From Symbiodinium natans (lineage: Eukaryota > Sar > Dinophyceae > Suessiales > Symbiodiniaceae), in assembly GCA_905221605.1 (NCBI GenBank), contig CAJNDS010002406.1:292001-356000 (forward strand): DNA of 64,000 bases. The letters are read 5' to 3'. The position numbers and the translations under genes are program-made. The number at the start of each line of letters is the position of its first letter. Position 1 is the stretch's first letter. Below the pieces are notes generated by a model. It made no database searches. It was not told the DNA's origin and saw only the letters and a list, made by a program, of their open reading frames with translations. Positions 11,229-21,414 of this stretch are shown here, one piece after another.

Positions 11229-11440
11229 GCCCTAAACCCTAAACCCTAAACCCTAAACCCTCTAGTGGGTCCTGGGCCCATGAGCCAGGACTCCACTCTC
11301 TCCTTCGCCCCCAGCGCCTTCGACAAGCCGTCCGCGACTGCACCGCTTCCGGAGGGCGGCGACGATGGCCCGGGGCCTCGAAAGGGTTTAGGGTTTAGGG
11401 TTTAGGGTTTAGGGTTTAGGGTTCAGGGTTTAGGGGTTGG
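11229..11440. repeat. Opposed telomere-like tracts flanking one exon
   Basis: CCCTAAA x4-5 at 11229-11262 and TTTAGGG x6 at 11386-11430, then a poly-G run at 11450-11464. They bracket the exon at 11315-11385 in the orientation expected for an intron 3' end on the left and an intron 5' end on the right. Confidence 0.9.
11315..11385 (+). CDS. Small exon, unknown protein
   Basis: Acceptor TCCTTCGCCCCCAG, donor G|GTTTAGGG. Best frame is Pro/Asp/Gly-rich (KPSATAPLPEGGDDGPGPRK); another frame is Arg-rich. Bracketed by CCCTAAA and TTTAGGG tracts. The downstream partner may be 11659-11700. Confidence 0.6.
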
Positions 11441-11658
11441 GGGGGGAAGGGGGGGGGGGGGGGCAGGTGGGAAGAGCTGCGAAGGGATAGATGCAAGTTC
11501 ATGTTGTGGTTTGGATCCTGCGAGCAAGCTGCCAAAACTCAGCTGCTTCCCAAAGAGAGGCGAAGCTCTGATCGGCCTGCAGCCTGAACTAGCTGCCGTG
11601 GCCGAAGCCCGAAACCCCTGAGCCCCATTAGCCCCCAAACTAGGTAGGCGACCAAAAC

Positions 11659-11700
11659 ATGGCAACAAAAGCCCTCAAGAACTCCGCCAAGCTACGCACA
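11659..11700 (+). CDS. Small exon ending on a telomere-like donor
   Basis: Reads MATKALKNSAKLRT and then the donor GTTTAGGG at 11701. Either a short internal exon or a first exon starting at the ATG. Upstream sequence has no clear polypyrimidine acceptor. Confidence 0.45.
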
Positions 11701-11859
11701 GTTTAGGGTTTCGGGTTTAGGGTCTGGGGTTAAGAGTTTAGGGTTTCCTTCTGTTGGGGGCAGGCCTTGAGCTGCTTCACGTTCAGATCCCTGCCGCTCT
11801 CGGCTGGAATCTTACACATGCAGGCCTTCAAAGGCTTCGGTCCTTCTTGGCCCTTTCAT

Positions 11860-11973
11860 CTACTATTTATTTGCTTAAGAACCCCAAAAGAATCAAAATA
11901 TATAAATCCCCATATCACCCTTAATGAGGAAGAATATGTTTTGGTTTTTTGGGGGTTCTTAAGCAATTAGTAG
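11860..11973. mobile_element. MITE family 1, copy A
   Basis: Starts CTACTA and ends TAGTAG. The inverted termini are CTACTATTTATTTGCTTAAG and, reverse-complemented, CTACTAATTGCTTAAGAACC. A 4-bp direct repeat TCAT flanks it on both sides. AT-rich 114-bp body with no coding capacity. Five more copies at 12695, 22379, 27032, 31212 and 59147. Confidence 0.85.
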
Positions 11974-12131
11974 TCATAGAGGGCACCCCCAGAGGGACCC
12001 TACTGTGCCCACCAGGTTCAGGCTGGAGATCGGATGTGATCTGATTGATGTGCTACTCTAAGCCTGGTCCTCCGCCGCCAATCCTGGTTTTAAACAGGCC
12101 TTTCCTCTTTCTGCTGTTTTCTGAGTTCTAG

Positions 12132-12547
12132 AGCTTCCCCTTCACTCAGAGCAGGCTCCCTCCCCAAATCTCGCGCGGCCGAAGGTCCGGACGACTTGCT
12201 TCAGGTTCAGACACCAGCCACGGCCCCAAATGGAGTATGGTACAAAACATCCCAAAACCCTTGAGCTTGGTGTAACAGATTCAGGGTGGACTTGACTAGT
12301 CAAAGAGGCAAATGTTTCAGGCACACTTGCATTGCGCCCAGCCTCGCAAGCAGCCTTCGGCCCTAGGCCCTAAACCCTAAACCCTAAACCCTAAACCCTA
12401 AACCCTAAACCCTAAACCCTAAACCCTAAACCCTAAACCCTAAACTCCCGACCTCAAGGACGGGAAGATCATCGTCATTAGCATCCCATGGGGCTTGGCG
12501 GAAGATGCGCCGCTGGCACTTTGGTGGGATGAGGCGAGAGGGTGCCG
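12132..12547 (+). CDS. Two linked exons, unknown protein
   Basis: Exons 12132-12234 (acceptor TTCTAG, donor GTATGG; peptide AAEGPDDLLQVQTPATAPNG) and 12459-12547 (acceptor CCTCAAG, donor CG|GTTTAGG; peptide KIIVISIPWGLAEDAPLALW). Junction is phase 0. Intron 12235-12458 has eleven CCCTAAA units just before the acceptor, and the next intron starts with five or more TTTAGGG units. The second exon looks like a buried beta-strand followed by an acidic, Trp-rich loop; family unknown. Confidence 0.68.
12367..12445 (+). repeat. Telomere-like (CCCTAAA)11 at an intron 3' end
   Basis: Eleven consecutive units ending 13 bases before the acceptor of exon 12459-12547; one of the longest pure tracts in the window. 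Confidence 0.95.
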
Positions 12548-12694
12548 GTTTAGGTTTAGGGTTTAGGGTTTAGGGTTTAGGGTTTAGGGTTTAGGGGTGA
12601 TTTTCTTCGCCTTGCCTCCGAGCCCCACCAGGCGCACCAACCGTTGCACCATGGCCTGGAACTAACACATGGACATGTGTTCTGTATCAATATC

Positions 12695-12802
12695 CTACTA
12701 TTTTCTTAAGAACCCCAAAAGAAGAATGAATAATCATCCCTGTATTCCCCTTAATAAGGAAGAACATGTTTTATGTTTTCGGGGTTCTTAAGCAATTAGT
12801 AG
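12695..12802. mobile_element. MITE family 1, copy B
   Basis: 108 bp, CTACTA...TAGTAG with the CTTAAGAACCCC inverted termini. Flanking 4-mers (TATC/TACA) match only partly. Lies downstream of exon 12459-12547, probably in an intron. Confidence 0.8.
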
Positions 12803-12849
12803 TACAGGCTATGATGGTGAGCCCTTTGTTTTGTTTCTGTACTCGTAGT

Positions 12850-12955
12850 TCTGGACGGTCCAGCTGCTGATATCTCATGGCTCGGTGGAATCTAAATTGG
12901 AGAGTCGGAGGGGTCTCGATCCGAAATTTCGAGATACTAGCAGGTTCAATGCGCA
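12850..12955 (+). CDS. Probable exon, unknown protein
   Basis: Acceptor TTTCTGTACTCGTAG, donor GTGTTAAG. Reads FWTVQLLISHGSVESKLESR then a basic stretch. In-phase partners not found. Further plus-strand frames at about 13003-13070 and 13120-13215 also look coding. Confidence 0.5.
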
Positions 12956-13559
12956 GGGTGTTAAGTTTGGGCTTGTTTGAATTTGCATTGCGGGGTTCCT
13001 AAGACAGTTCCCTGAGCCAATGCCGCATTGCACGGCTTTGCACGGTGCTTTTGAAGAATCCTGTGGCGTAGCTCGCTGCCGAAAATCCAACTGAAAACTT
13101 TGTTATTGTTGTTCCGATTGCTCTGATGCTTCGTGGGCTGCAACCTCTGTGACCAGCGAAGAAGTCAAATCAGCAACCTGTCCGACAAGCCTTGCAGAAC
13201 TAGGCTAAGGCCAGGTACAGGTATGATTACCGGCATTGTCCCGACACAACCCTTAAATTGTCAATCTCCAGAATGATGAAAAAGCATAAGAATTCCGTTA
13301 ACGAGGTCAGCAATCATATTGGGAGTATTCATACTTGATATTCGTAGTAGGAACAGCAGCAACAACGGCAGCACGATGTGTCAATGGCACTTTCATAGGC
13401 CTCTTTCCGGGAACCTGAGTCCCTAACATGAACCACCTGCCCCGAGAACCAAAAGCCATCTGAACCCCTCAACCCTCACTGAACCTCAGGCCCTGCACCC
13501 AAGACAGATTCTAGCATGTGTATACATATATATACATGTATATACGATAATTTAAGAAA

Positions 13560-13662
13560 CAATATATATATATATATATACATAATATACATATGTGTAT
13601 TTGTAGAATATACAATATATTGTAAGCATTGTAAGCAACCTATATGCACACTGTATATTGTA
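13560..13662. repeat. AT microsatellite
   Basis: TATATA run and AT-rich surroundings just upstream of exon 13675-13751. Confidence 0.8.
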
Positions 13663-13674
13663 CGCGCAAGCAAG

Positions 13675-13751
13675 AAGCTCTTTGTCCAAGCTCGTCAGAG
13701 GCGGCTGGAACTCTTGGGGTGCACCACCGGCCAGCCCGACAGTTTGCTGCG
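13675..13751 (+). CDS. Exon, unknown protein, telomere-like donor
   Basis: Reads KLFVQARQRRLELLGCTTGQ and ends CG|GTTTAGGG followed by six more units. Amphipathic, basic helix. The start uses an AAG acceptor in a CAAG repeat context and could shift by a few bases. Confidence 0.6.
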
Positions 13752-14652
13752 GTTTAGGGTTTAGGGTTTAGGGTTTAGGGTTTAGGGTTTAGGGTTTCGG
13801 GTTTAGGATTACGGGCTTGGGGCTTACAATGTTATTCCTTTGGGGTTCGTTTGGGGACCCAAATACGGTTATAGCCATAGTTGCCCTACTTGCCACCCTA
13901 CTTATATGCTCAGGGAGGGACATAGCTGACAGAGTCTTGGCCGAGGTTCCGCGCTGAATATGCCCACCCAACCCCCCCCCCCCCATACGTTCCCACAAGG
14001 TACCCCAGTTTTCGGAAACCCATGAAAGGTCGTGGATTCAGACGTGCTCGGCTGGATCTGTTTGTTTCCCACCCTCGGTGTGGGGTTGTTAGAATTTAAA
14101 CTCAACTCTTCTCCTCGCCCGGAACTCTTTTCCTCGCCCTGTCTGCTCCTGGAGTGCCCCCAAATTGTCCCTGGAGGTGTCTGGAGTGCCCAGTGTGCCC
14201 CAGAGTGTATCTGGAGTGAGTGTCCCTGGAGTGCCCAGCCCCAGAGTGTCCTGGAGTGCCCAACCTGGAGTGCCCAACCCCAGAGTATCTCTAGAGGATG
14301 GGGATGTTCGAAGTACGATAATTTGTTTGTTGTTGTTTTTTGTTGTGGGGGTCTTTATGTCCGTAGACTCACAGGTACAGTTACCCATTACTCCTTTTCG
14401 GCGCTCCTCTTCCTGCCGAATGTGTGACTTGGAGCAGAACCTTCAACGCACCGGTCCGCCCTTCGCACTAGAAATTGAATGAAGCACTTTCTAGGGTTTA
14501 GGGTTTAGGGTTTAGGGTTTAGGGTTTAGGGTTTAGGGCAACCCCCAAGTCTGCGCTTCAAGTCTGCCCCAGACTGCAGAATTGCCAGGCAAGACTGGCA
14601 AGCCCTCCGAGGGCAGGCGTAGTCGACCAGTTTGACTTTGTACACATTGCAG
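13752..14652. repeat. TTTAGGG tracts and a CTGGAGTGCCC minisatellite
   Basis: TTTAGGG arrays at 13752-13797 and 14492-14537. Between them, 14145-14290 is a degenerate tandem array built on CTGGAGTGCCCAACCCCAGAG-like units, open on both strands as repeat peptides. Poly-C at 13974-13984. No exon I can defend apart from a possible one near 14400-14480. Confidence 0.65.
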
Positions 14653-14712
14653 GGCTTCCTTGAGGCCCGCCCTTGCAGCCGTGCCGAACAAGCACAGAGG
14701 ATGCAAAGTCGA
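14653..14712 (+). CDS. Small exon, unknown protein
   Basis: Acceptor TACACATTGCAG, donor GTGTAT; exactly 20 codons, phase 0-0, reading GFLEARPCSRAEQAQRMQSR. Neighbouring exons not linked. Confidence 0.6.
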
Positions 14713-15130
14713 GTGTATAGTTAATAGGGTTTAGGGTTTCGGGTTCAGTTCGGGTTCGAGGTTTAGGGTGTTGTGATGTGATGCATGGAACCTGCGACCG
14801 ACAGCCTCTTCCCAAAGGGTTTTGTTGGGCATAATGACACAATGCACGGTATCAGCATTCAAGAGCAGCCATTCAGTCCCGTATGTCAGTCTACACATGT
14901 CAAGGTTGCAAAGTGCTGATGTGCAGATTTGCGCTGTATGCCGAAGGCCCCCCCCCCCCAAACCAAACACGATCTGAACCTTTGCATCCTTTGTCCAACT
15001 TAAATCTTGAACTTGATTGAAGCACCTGTGGATTGGCATGGTGCTTCTCAATCTTGCTGTTGCGTGCCGGCTCAGCGAACTTGATCGAAGCAGCTGTGGA
15101 TTGCACGGGGCTTCTCGATCTTGCTACCTA

Positions 15131-15250
15131 CAAGGAAGGCCCCCCTTGCTATACTAAATGTAGTTAAGGGACTTAGAACCAAATTTAGGATCCTTAGAAC
15201 CCAATTTAGGGCTCTAATAACTCTACTTATAACTACGGGGCCCCACCTTG
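15131..15250. mobile_element. MITE family 2, copy A (120 bp, TA target duplication)
   Basis: Begins CAAGGAAGGCCCCCC, ends GGGGCCCCACCTTG, flanked by TA on both sides (15129-15130, 15251-15252). The copy at 26484-26603 is also exactly 120 bp and aligns with it in reverse orientation. The interior has repeated TTATAAC/TTAGAAC subterminal motifs. It has landed in a roughly 70-bp local duplication (CTTGAT(T/C)GAAGCA(C/G)CTGTGG). Confidence 0.85.
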
Positions 15251-15276
15251 TACGTCCCGGCTCAGCGTCAGCGCAG

Positions 15277-15384
15277 TGCGACCCAGCTTGTTCATGTTGA
15301 AAAATCTCTGCAATCGACCCACAAGTGTGCGCCCTAAGAGCTCCTGGGCCCCGAACTCAAGGATGTGCTTCCTCGTACTGCGCG
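15277..15384 (+). CDS. Exon just downstream of a MITE, unknown protein
   Basis: Acceptor GTCAGCGCAG, donor GTAAAA. Reads RPSLFMLKNLCNRPTSVRPK and more. The MITE ends only 26 bases before the acceptor. Confidence 0.6.
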
Positions 15385-15555
15385 GTAAAAAACAGATGTC
15401 GCTGGGTCGGTCGACCGGCTTGGGGTCGTGCCAGTGGTCTCTGCTGTCGCAAAGCCACCTTAGGCTTGCATGCTACTGGATACTGAGTGGGTTTAGGGTT
15501 TAAAGGGTTTAGGGTTCAGGGGTTAGGGTTTAGGGTTTAGGGTGAGTGGTTGCAG

Positions 15556-15858
15556 GTTGCTCCTGAATCCCCCTTTGGGTTGGTCCGGCATGCGCACCGA
15601 AACCTCCCAAGCTATCCAAACTCCATGCCGGCAAAACAAGACATATGCATGAATCTTGGGCACCCTCCTCAGCAGTATGTTTACAGATCTCACTACAGAT
15701 CTCATCTGATAGCATTGAGACCATGCCAACTAACTAGCCACCAGCGCGAACCCTTGCCAGGCATCTCAGTTTCGTTTGTCCACCTGTTGCCTAATGAGCA
15801 CAGTTGCGGGCAATTGAAACAGGAGATGCAACATGTCTGTTCAAGACAAACTGACTGA
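15556..15858 (+). CDS. Possible terminal exon, about 100 codons
   Basis: Acceptor GTGGTTGCAG, then open to TGA at 15856. Includes HAHRNLPSYPNSMPAKQDIC and RSHYRSHLIALRPCQL. Minus-strand frames overlap it, so call is moderate. Confidence 0.45.
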   Translation, partial: VAPESPFGLVRHAHRNLPSYPNSMPAKQDICMNLGHPPQQYVYRSHYRSHLIALRPCQLTSHQREPLPGISVSFVHLLPNEHSCGQLKQEMQHVCSRQTD

Positions 15859-15877
15859 AGAGTCAATCCAGTCCACT

Positions 15878-16195
15878 TCACCGCAAGTGCACAAGCTCTG
15901 CCGCTGAGGGCATGAGAATGCTGTGGCACAGCTGCGAGAGGGACTGAAAACGGGTCATGGTACATGCAGGGTCGTTCGAAGGAGGCAGGTTGGCTGTGCT
16001 CGGACTCTGCCGGTTCCGAGCAATTGCTTGATGCAGGGACATTAATACACTTTCAAAGCTATCGCCTTTGAAGAGAGTCGATACTGCAGCTATACCAGCT
16101 ATTCGAGCCTCAAAGTATGCTCTTGGCAAGGACATGGTCATGGGTCCATTGCTGCATCTCCCTAAGCCCCGATAAGCCCTCAGACCATAGCCCAT
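15878..16195 (-). CDS. Candidate minus-strand ORF (105 codons)
   Basis: Continuous minus-strand frame including ARIAGIAAVSTLFKGDSFES. Composition is protein-like, but plus-strand frames over the same bases are too, and no minus-strand splice partners were found. Confidence 0.28.
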   Translation of the reverse strand: MGYGLRAYRGLGRCSNGPMTMSLPRAYFEARIAGIAAVSTLFKGDSFESVLMSLHQAIARNRQSPSTANLPPSNDPACTMTRFQSLSQLCHSILMPSAAELVHLR

Positions 16196-16998
16196 GCAAA
16201 CGCCACACCAAGGTCCTTCCAGGTCTCGGCCCTGCGCGTGTCTTCATCAGGCGCCGGGCATTGGGAAGGGCCAAGGTTAACAAGTCAAACAGGTTACAGG
16301 TTTCGGACCCTAAACACTAAACCAAAAACCCTAAACCCAGAAGTCAGAAGGCCGAATGGGGCAGGGCCTCACTTCGGTGGGTGGCTTTGATTGTGGTTTC
16401 TCTACAGCTGCCGAGCAGTTGGCAAGACAGAAGGTGCAGCCTCACAGGAAGAACTTGGATGCGTGGATTTGCGTCCAGAACATGCTGGCCAAGATTCTCA
16501 TGCCAATAGTTCGAGCAAGTTCAAGCTCTAAAAGTAAACCAACTTCCCAACCAAATCCCTATGGTTCACATCTAGAGTAAGCCACATGCTTCGCGTTTCG
16601 GGGGTCGGTTCACTTGTTTTAAGGTAAAGGGCGCAGGTTGTGGTAGGTAAATATTGTGTTATCGTTGACCCTTGGTGCAAGCTAAGCATGAAGCCAGGTG
16701 ATTGGAGAAGATGACGTCGGCAGAGTCTGTGAGTCGTCTTCTTGTAATTCCCGAGGATGCCACACAGGCCACATTTCATTCTGGATTGGGGCTTCTCCAG
16801 AGTTCGGCCTGCTACAAACTCCGTGCACCCTCAACCCTCAACACGACAGATCGTTTAGGAGCTTGGGGGTTTAGGGTTTAGGGTTTAGGGGGTCGCATAA
16901 AAGAACTCGTTCCGGGCCCCTCGCTTGTTCCTTGCTGGCGACGTACAGTGGCCAGTCGTGAGACCGTACTGGTCGCAAGCCGGCTCCATGCATGAGCG
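16190..16998 (+). CDS. Cluster of four probable exons
   Basis: 16190-16275 (TKVLPGLGPARVFIRRRALG, donor GTTAAC); 16408-16518 (acceptor TTTCTCTACAG, donor GTTCAAG, peptide NLDAWICVQNMLAKILMPIV); 16697-16728 (32 nt, acceptor AGCCAG, donor GTGAGT); 16949-16998 (acceptor GACGTACAG, donor GTGACG, WPVVRPYWSQAGSMHER). The second is the most convincing. Phases between them are not resolved, so they may not be one transcript. A short telomere-like tract lies at 16866-16890. Confidence 0.55.
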
Positions 16999-17422
16999 GT
17001 GACGCTGCAAAATGCTGATTGCGGAAGTGGCAGCTTATAGCTCCATAATGTTCCAGTTCAGGGTTATATAGGTTAGGCGCACGTATGGCCTAAAATCATT
17101 AGCAGCCACGATTCACCTTAAATAGGGGTTCACGGCATTGAGGCTTCGACCCCCGACACTTGTTTGACGTCTGCTGCCAGCTCCCTCCTTCTATGGCGGC
17201 CTCAAATTGGCAACACGCCACGTCGAAGAGTTTGCTGCCATCCTCATGATCCTCCCTGCTTTCTGGGGCACTGGTCGCTTCTATTGGCCTATTAAGTAGA
17301 ACTTGCAAGATTGGCAGGGGGGGCACAAGTCACGCCTATATAGTGTTTGGGTTGATGGGTTCCTGCCATGCAGAGGGGATGGCTTGGGGACACATCACTT
17401 CTCTGAAGTGTCGTGGCAGCAG

Positions 17423-17673
17423 TTTTTGAACCCGATTCAGGGCAGCCTGTGCGGATGACAGCTTGTGATGAGGTTGCCTTCTCCATGCACCCGCAACCCA
17501 GTGGCCAAAGGAAAGAGATCCAGAAATTGCCAGGGGAGCCCTGTCTTGTGAACAAAAGGGGTTTAAGGGAGCCGATGAGTTGTAGCAGGGAGCAAGAAAT
17601 CAGGATCGAACTTTCGAAGACAAGACTTGGGGGCGCAAAACCACGTCGTGTCCCCAGCAGATCCCCAGCCTGA
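17423..17673 (+). CDS. Possible terminal exon, polar protein
   Basis: Acceptor GGCAGCAG, open to TGA at 17671; Lys/Arg/Glu/Ser-rich (VAFSMHPQPSGQRKEIQKLP). A 161-codon minus-strand frame overlaps, so strand is uncertain. Confidence 0.4.
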
Positions 17674-17916
17674 TCGCAACTGTTCATCCGCGGCATTGCT
17701 TGAACTGATGTAAACGATTCTGAACTGAATTTGTGCCTCTGCATGCCATGGTCTGCATTATCAGCGGACCGCCGCATATACTAATATAAGCCCTGCATCC
17801 GCTGTGCGATTCGTCGGGGCCCTAGACCCTATTTGCATACAGACCCTGCTTGGGGTTAGCTAAGCAGTCGAAGACGAGGTTCACGAAACTGGCGCCATTC
17901 GATCACTGATATAGCG

Positions 17917-18396
17917 ATGAGTGTAGCACTTCCTTACATGACCTGCACTAAGAACCAGAAGTTGTGCCAGTCTTTGTCAACACGAGCTACAGGCGGATAC
18001 AACTTGAGCTTTGTGAAGACTGACTGTCGTTGCCCGGCCATCGAGCAGCTTCAATGCAAAAGTGCAATCGTGAAAAAGACTTCGATGATCGGTGCCGCTC
18101 ATGGACTGGGTGTTCCTCCATATTACAAGGACGTAGACGTAACGGTGCAGCTGGCCTATACGGTTGCGAAGAGCCTTGGAATTTCGCATGCGCAATGTTT
18201 ATACATCATTGCAAGACCTGCGTTCGAGAAACGTGCTGATGATTTCCCGGACCAGACTGACCTTCTTGACTTAAGCATGCTTTGCCATGCGCGGTTTATA
18301 AAGAGAAGCGGTAAATGCTCAGGACTCGTGTTTGCTGGGCCTGTTGAGACACGTGGGAAATGGTGTTTTAACAACGTGCAGGGGTTGTACGCTTGA
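17917..18396 (+). CDS. ORF with ATG, 159 codons, unknown protein
   Basis: ATG at 17917, TGA at 18394. Mixed composition with several Cys and a central segment VTVQLAYTVAKSLGISHAQC. No intron-like interruption needed. No family recognised; a chance frame of this length is possible in 64 kb, so confidence is moderate. Confidence 0.4.
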   Translation: MSVALPYMTCTKNQKLCQSLSTRATGGYNLSFVKTDCRCPAIEQLQCKSAIVKKTSMIGAAHGLGVPPYYKDVDVTVQLAYTVAKSLGISHAQCLYIIARPAFEKRADDFPDQTDLLDLSMLCHARFIKRSGKCSGLVFAGPVETRGKWCFNNVQGLYA

Positions 18397-18448
18397 GTTC
18401 AGCCCTCATCCTCATCATCATCAGCCGTTCGTCATGTGCCTTCCACAG

Positions 18449-18519
18449 TGGCAAGCACACCACCCTCAGCCAGGAGCACGCCTGCTGAAGGGGCGAAGCC
18501 GCACATTTCTGAGCGATAG
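18449..18519 (+). CDS. Possible small terminal exon
   Basis: Acceptor CCTTCCACAG, 2-nt start, reads ASTPPSARSTPAEGAKPHIS then TAG at 18517. Competing minus-strand frame of 93 codons. Confidence 0.35.
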
Positions 18520-18670
18520 CTTCCGCACAAGCACTCCAATGAAAGACCTTCCTAGGGCGAAAGGCAGCGCCTGAGCGCGCGCATCTGCGATCAGCTGGGC
18601 AACGTCTCCACCCTGCGAGTTCGACGAACAAAACAATGCATTCTGACACGCGTGGGGCTGCTCTGGGCCA

Positions 18671-19545
18671 TCACCCTGGCCAGGCTTCATTACTTGCTAC
18701 AGTACCCCTCCCATCGGAGGTTGATGCAGTATGCGCAAGCAAGCAAAGAGCAAGTGATGTGCAAGGACGGTGGGTTGCAACACCTACGCTGTGCACGTTG
18801 AGATGCACACCTCTTCGACTCTTTTTTTCTGATGGGCTTTTCCAGCAACCTTGAAATCGCCAAGTGGACCACGTGATGGGCTCTTGACAAACCTCAGAGG
18901 AGTACACTTCTGCACTAGGGCGCTCTTGAGCTTTGAGTGTCTCAGCATTAGACTCCAGCGTGCTCGATGCCACAGGCTGGCTTCGCCCGCGTGGGGCCCG
19001 GAGCCCTGCTTCGGCACGAGGCGAACACCAACTTCGTCCGGGACCCGGCGTTTTGGCTTGTGACCCTTGTGGAGAAAATTTAGGAGTAGGTGTGGATGAG
19101 AGCTGTTCATGTGCAGATGTTTGCATGTGAAGGGTGCTTGTGCTCTTTGGCTTTCGTCATCCTTGGCTTGGAGACTTGGAGATGCTTCAGGTTCGAAGAA
19201 ATCACATCTGACCTTGCAGCTCCCCTCTTGGTCTCGGCTTTGGTTGCCCCTCGAGGAGAGGCTATTGGCGTAACAGGAAGGCGCAGAAAAGTGAGAGCAC
19301 TCGGACCGAAAGAACTTGAAACTCTGAGCTGCGAACGCCCATGCAATTTTTCAGGCCTCACGCAACTCCTAGATTTTGCAACCCTTCTTGAGTTAGCTAG
19401 AGGGCTTAGCACCGACCTGACCACAGGGTTGAAAGCCTGGAGTTCTCGCCGAGAGGCTGGTTATCGGGTTGGAGTTGAGCTGCAAGGAATGCCTGAGATA
19501 CGTGCGCTGACACGAAGAAGGCGGTCATATTCTGAACTACTCTGA
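18671..19545. other. Overlapping long frames on both strands, strand unresolved
   Basis: A minus-strand frame of 151 codons (18671-19126, ATG start, Ser/Pro/Ala/Glu-rich), another minus frame (18784-19110) and a plus-strand frame (19090-19545, Leu-rich end, stop TGA) overlap. At least one is likely coding, but sequence alone does not decide. No repeats here, which is unusual for the window. Confidence 0.4.
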
Positions 19546-19765
19546 CCCCTTGATGGTTTCGAAATTGGGGCTTTTCCCAACCCAATGGTTTTAGGTCGTC
19601 GTCGTAGCCCAGGGCGGATGCAGCGGGTTTAGGGTTTTAAGGTTCTTGTTTATAGGGTAGTGCCTTCAGATTGTTGTGTTATGAGGCTGTGGGCTTTAAA
19701 CCTTATAAGCCTCAAAGGAGGGGTTTAGGGTTTAGGGTTTAGGGTTTAGGGTCTAGGGGTTAAAG

Positions 19766-19869
19766 TGAACGTGGTCGCCCCATGAAGAGCGGACAAGGTG
19801 CTGACCCTCCACGTGGTGTTGGAGCTACGTGGCAGCAGCCGGTAAAGGGAGCCGGGCCCTCCCTTCCAG
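19766..19869 (+). CDS. Exon, unknown protein, telomere-like donor
   Basis: Acceptor TTAAAG, ends CCA G|GTTTAGGG. Reads RGRPMKSGQGADPPRGVGAT. Unusually the upstream intron also ends in TTTAGGG units (19721-19755) rather than CCCTAAA. Confidence 0.6.
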
Positions 19870-20293
19870 GTTTAGGGTTTAGAGTTTAGAATTTAGGGTT
19901 TAGGGTTTATTGAGTTTTTTTTTGAGGCTTTTAGTGTGCTGGCCGACCTCAGTCCACGCTACACAAATGGGCTTGGGGCTTCTCGGTTCTTCTTATTCTT
20001 GACCCCATTGCGGAAGAAAAAACCGAGGTTGAGGTGCGGGGGGAGTCCAGCTACGTTATTGGGGTCAACAGCTTTCCGCTTTTAGGCATAACTGTTAATT
20101 AGATCCCAATCCCCTCCAAAAACAACCCATTTAAACTCTAAACCACATAACCAAACAGAGTCTTGCAAAGGAGTCCTAAGGTAGTGTTATCCGGTGGTGG
20201 TGTGATCGTGGGTTGTTTGCCTTGCATAGGGGTATATTTCCCCTCACATTTCCTCAACTTCGACTCAGTTCTGACTTTCTCCTTTTCCTACAG

Positions 20294-20325
20294 GTTGCCC
20301 CGTAGCGCGTGGCTACGCCTGCAGG
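20294..20325 (+). CDS. Microexon (32 nt)
   Basis: Very good signals: long pyrimidine tract CTTTCTCCTTTTCCTACAG before it and GTGAGT after it. Reads LPRSAWLRLQ or CPVARGYACR depending on frame. Flanking exons not identified. Confidence 0.5.
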
Positions 20326-20844
20326 GTGAGTCCCATGTCAAGGGCTCTCTGCCTTTGAGGGGTGACGGGAAGTTCCCTGCACATGCTTGCCTCTTCCCCC
20401 TCGCACTTCGTAGGTGTAGGGCCCCCAAACCATGAAACTCGACCCGAAACCCCGAAAATCCGAATTTTCAGCTCGCCCTAAAAACCTGACTCGTACTCTC
20501 CCAAATTGGCCCTCTCGGAGGCTTGGCCAGGGAGGCTCCTACTCAGCCGAGGCGGACATCCGTTGTCCTAAAGAGGTCTGTGGAGACCCCCAAAAAGCTT
20601 TGCAGCCCTTAGCCCTAAGCCTTAAACCCTAAACCCTAAACCCTAAACCCTAAACCCTAAACCCTAAACCCTAAACCCTAAACCCTAAACCCTAAACCCA
20701 TGCAGTAGGCCCTTGGGGCCTTTCGGGTCCGGTGTTTGCAAGAAGAGAAAGTGTTCCGACCCAAGGGATAGCCCGTCTCCGGCATTGATGTCCAAGCTCC
20801 CCCCCCCTACCCCGCAGCAGAGAAGCCAAGAACACGAACAAACA

Positions 20845-20882
<38 letters not shown>

Positions 20883-21104
20883 AACGCAGGCCCACGCACG
20901 CCCACGCACAGAGAGAGAAAGAGAGAGAGAGACTTTTGGTTTCACGCCGACGAAGACCGTCACACCAAGGGCGCGCCCAGCGCGCGGAGGTTCAGGGACT
21001 CCTGCCCTGTCCTCCATGCCCGGTAGAAGAAGAAGAGGAAGAAGGAGAAGAAGAGAGAGAGAGAGAGAGCGGAGGGCGGTCTACTCCGGGAGACCATACG
21101 CTCT

Positions 21105-21145
<41 letters not shown>

Positions 21146-21151
21146 AGACAG

Positions 21152-21213
<62 letters not shown>

Positions 21214-21286
21214 GCCCACGCACAGACCCACACAGACCCACGCAGACCCACACATCCGCGCACGCGCAGTTGATCACTTGTCCCAG
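20326..21286. repeat. Telomere-like (CCCTAAA)11 followed by a compound microsatellite cluster
   Basis: CCCTAAA x11 at 20622-20699. Then (ACGAGC)n at 20842-20884, GA runs at 20907-20934 and 21040-21072, (GCAA)n at 21104-21144 and (CA)n at 21154-21210. The long frames here (EHEHEH, QASKQASK, HTHTHT) are repeat artefacts. All sits upstream of exon 21287, so probably in one long intron. A possible small exon at about 20537-20574. Confidence 0.85.
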
Positions 21287-21414
21287 AGATGGCACAGCCC
21301 TCAGGCTGTACACTTCTGTGACCAGTGACCCATCCAGTGACAGGTTGGCGAACAGCAAGCCACTTTCACCCAAGGAGGCAGGCAAGCTGAGCTTTACCAA
21401 AGCTCATTGGAAAG
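21287..21414 (+). CDS. Exon, unknown protein
   Basis: Acceptor CACTTGTCCCAG, donor G|GTGTAGAG. 128 nt; includes LYTSVTSDPSSDRLANSKPL and ends KLSFTKAHWK. Possibly belongs with the terminal exon 22085-22249, though the phase (1) does not match directly. Confidence 0.68.

Noticed and set aside
20713-21273. 186-codon ORF with EHEHEH, QASKQASK and HTHTHT repeats
   Set aside because: Produced by consecutive microsatellites; every frame on both strands is open there.
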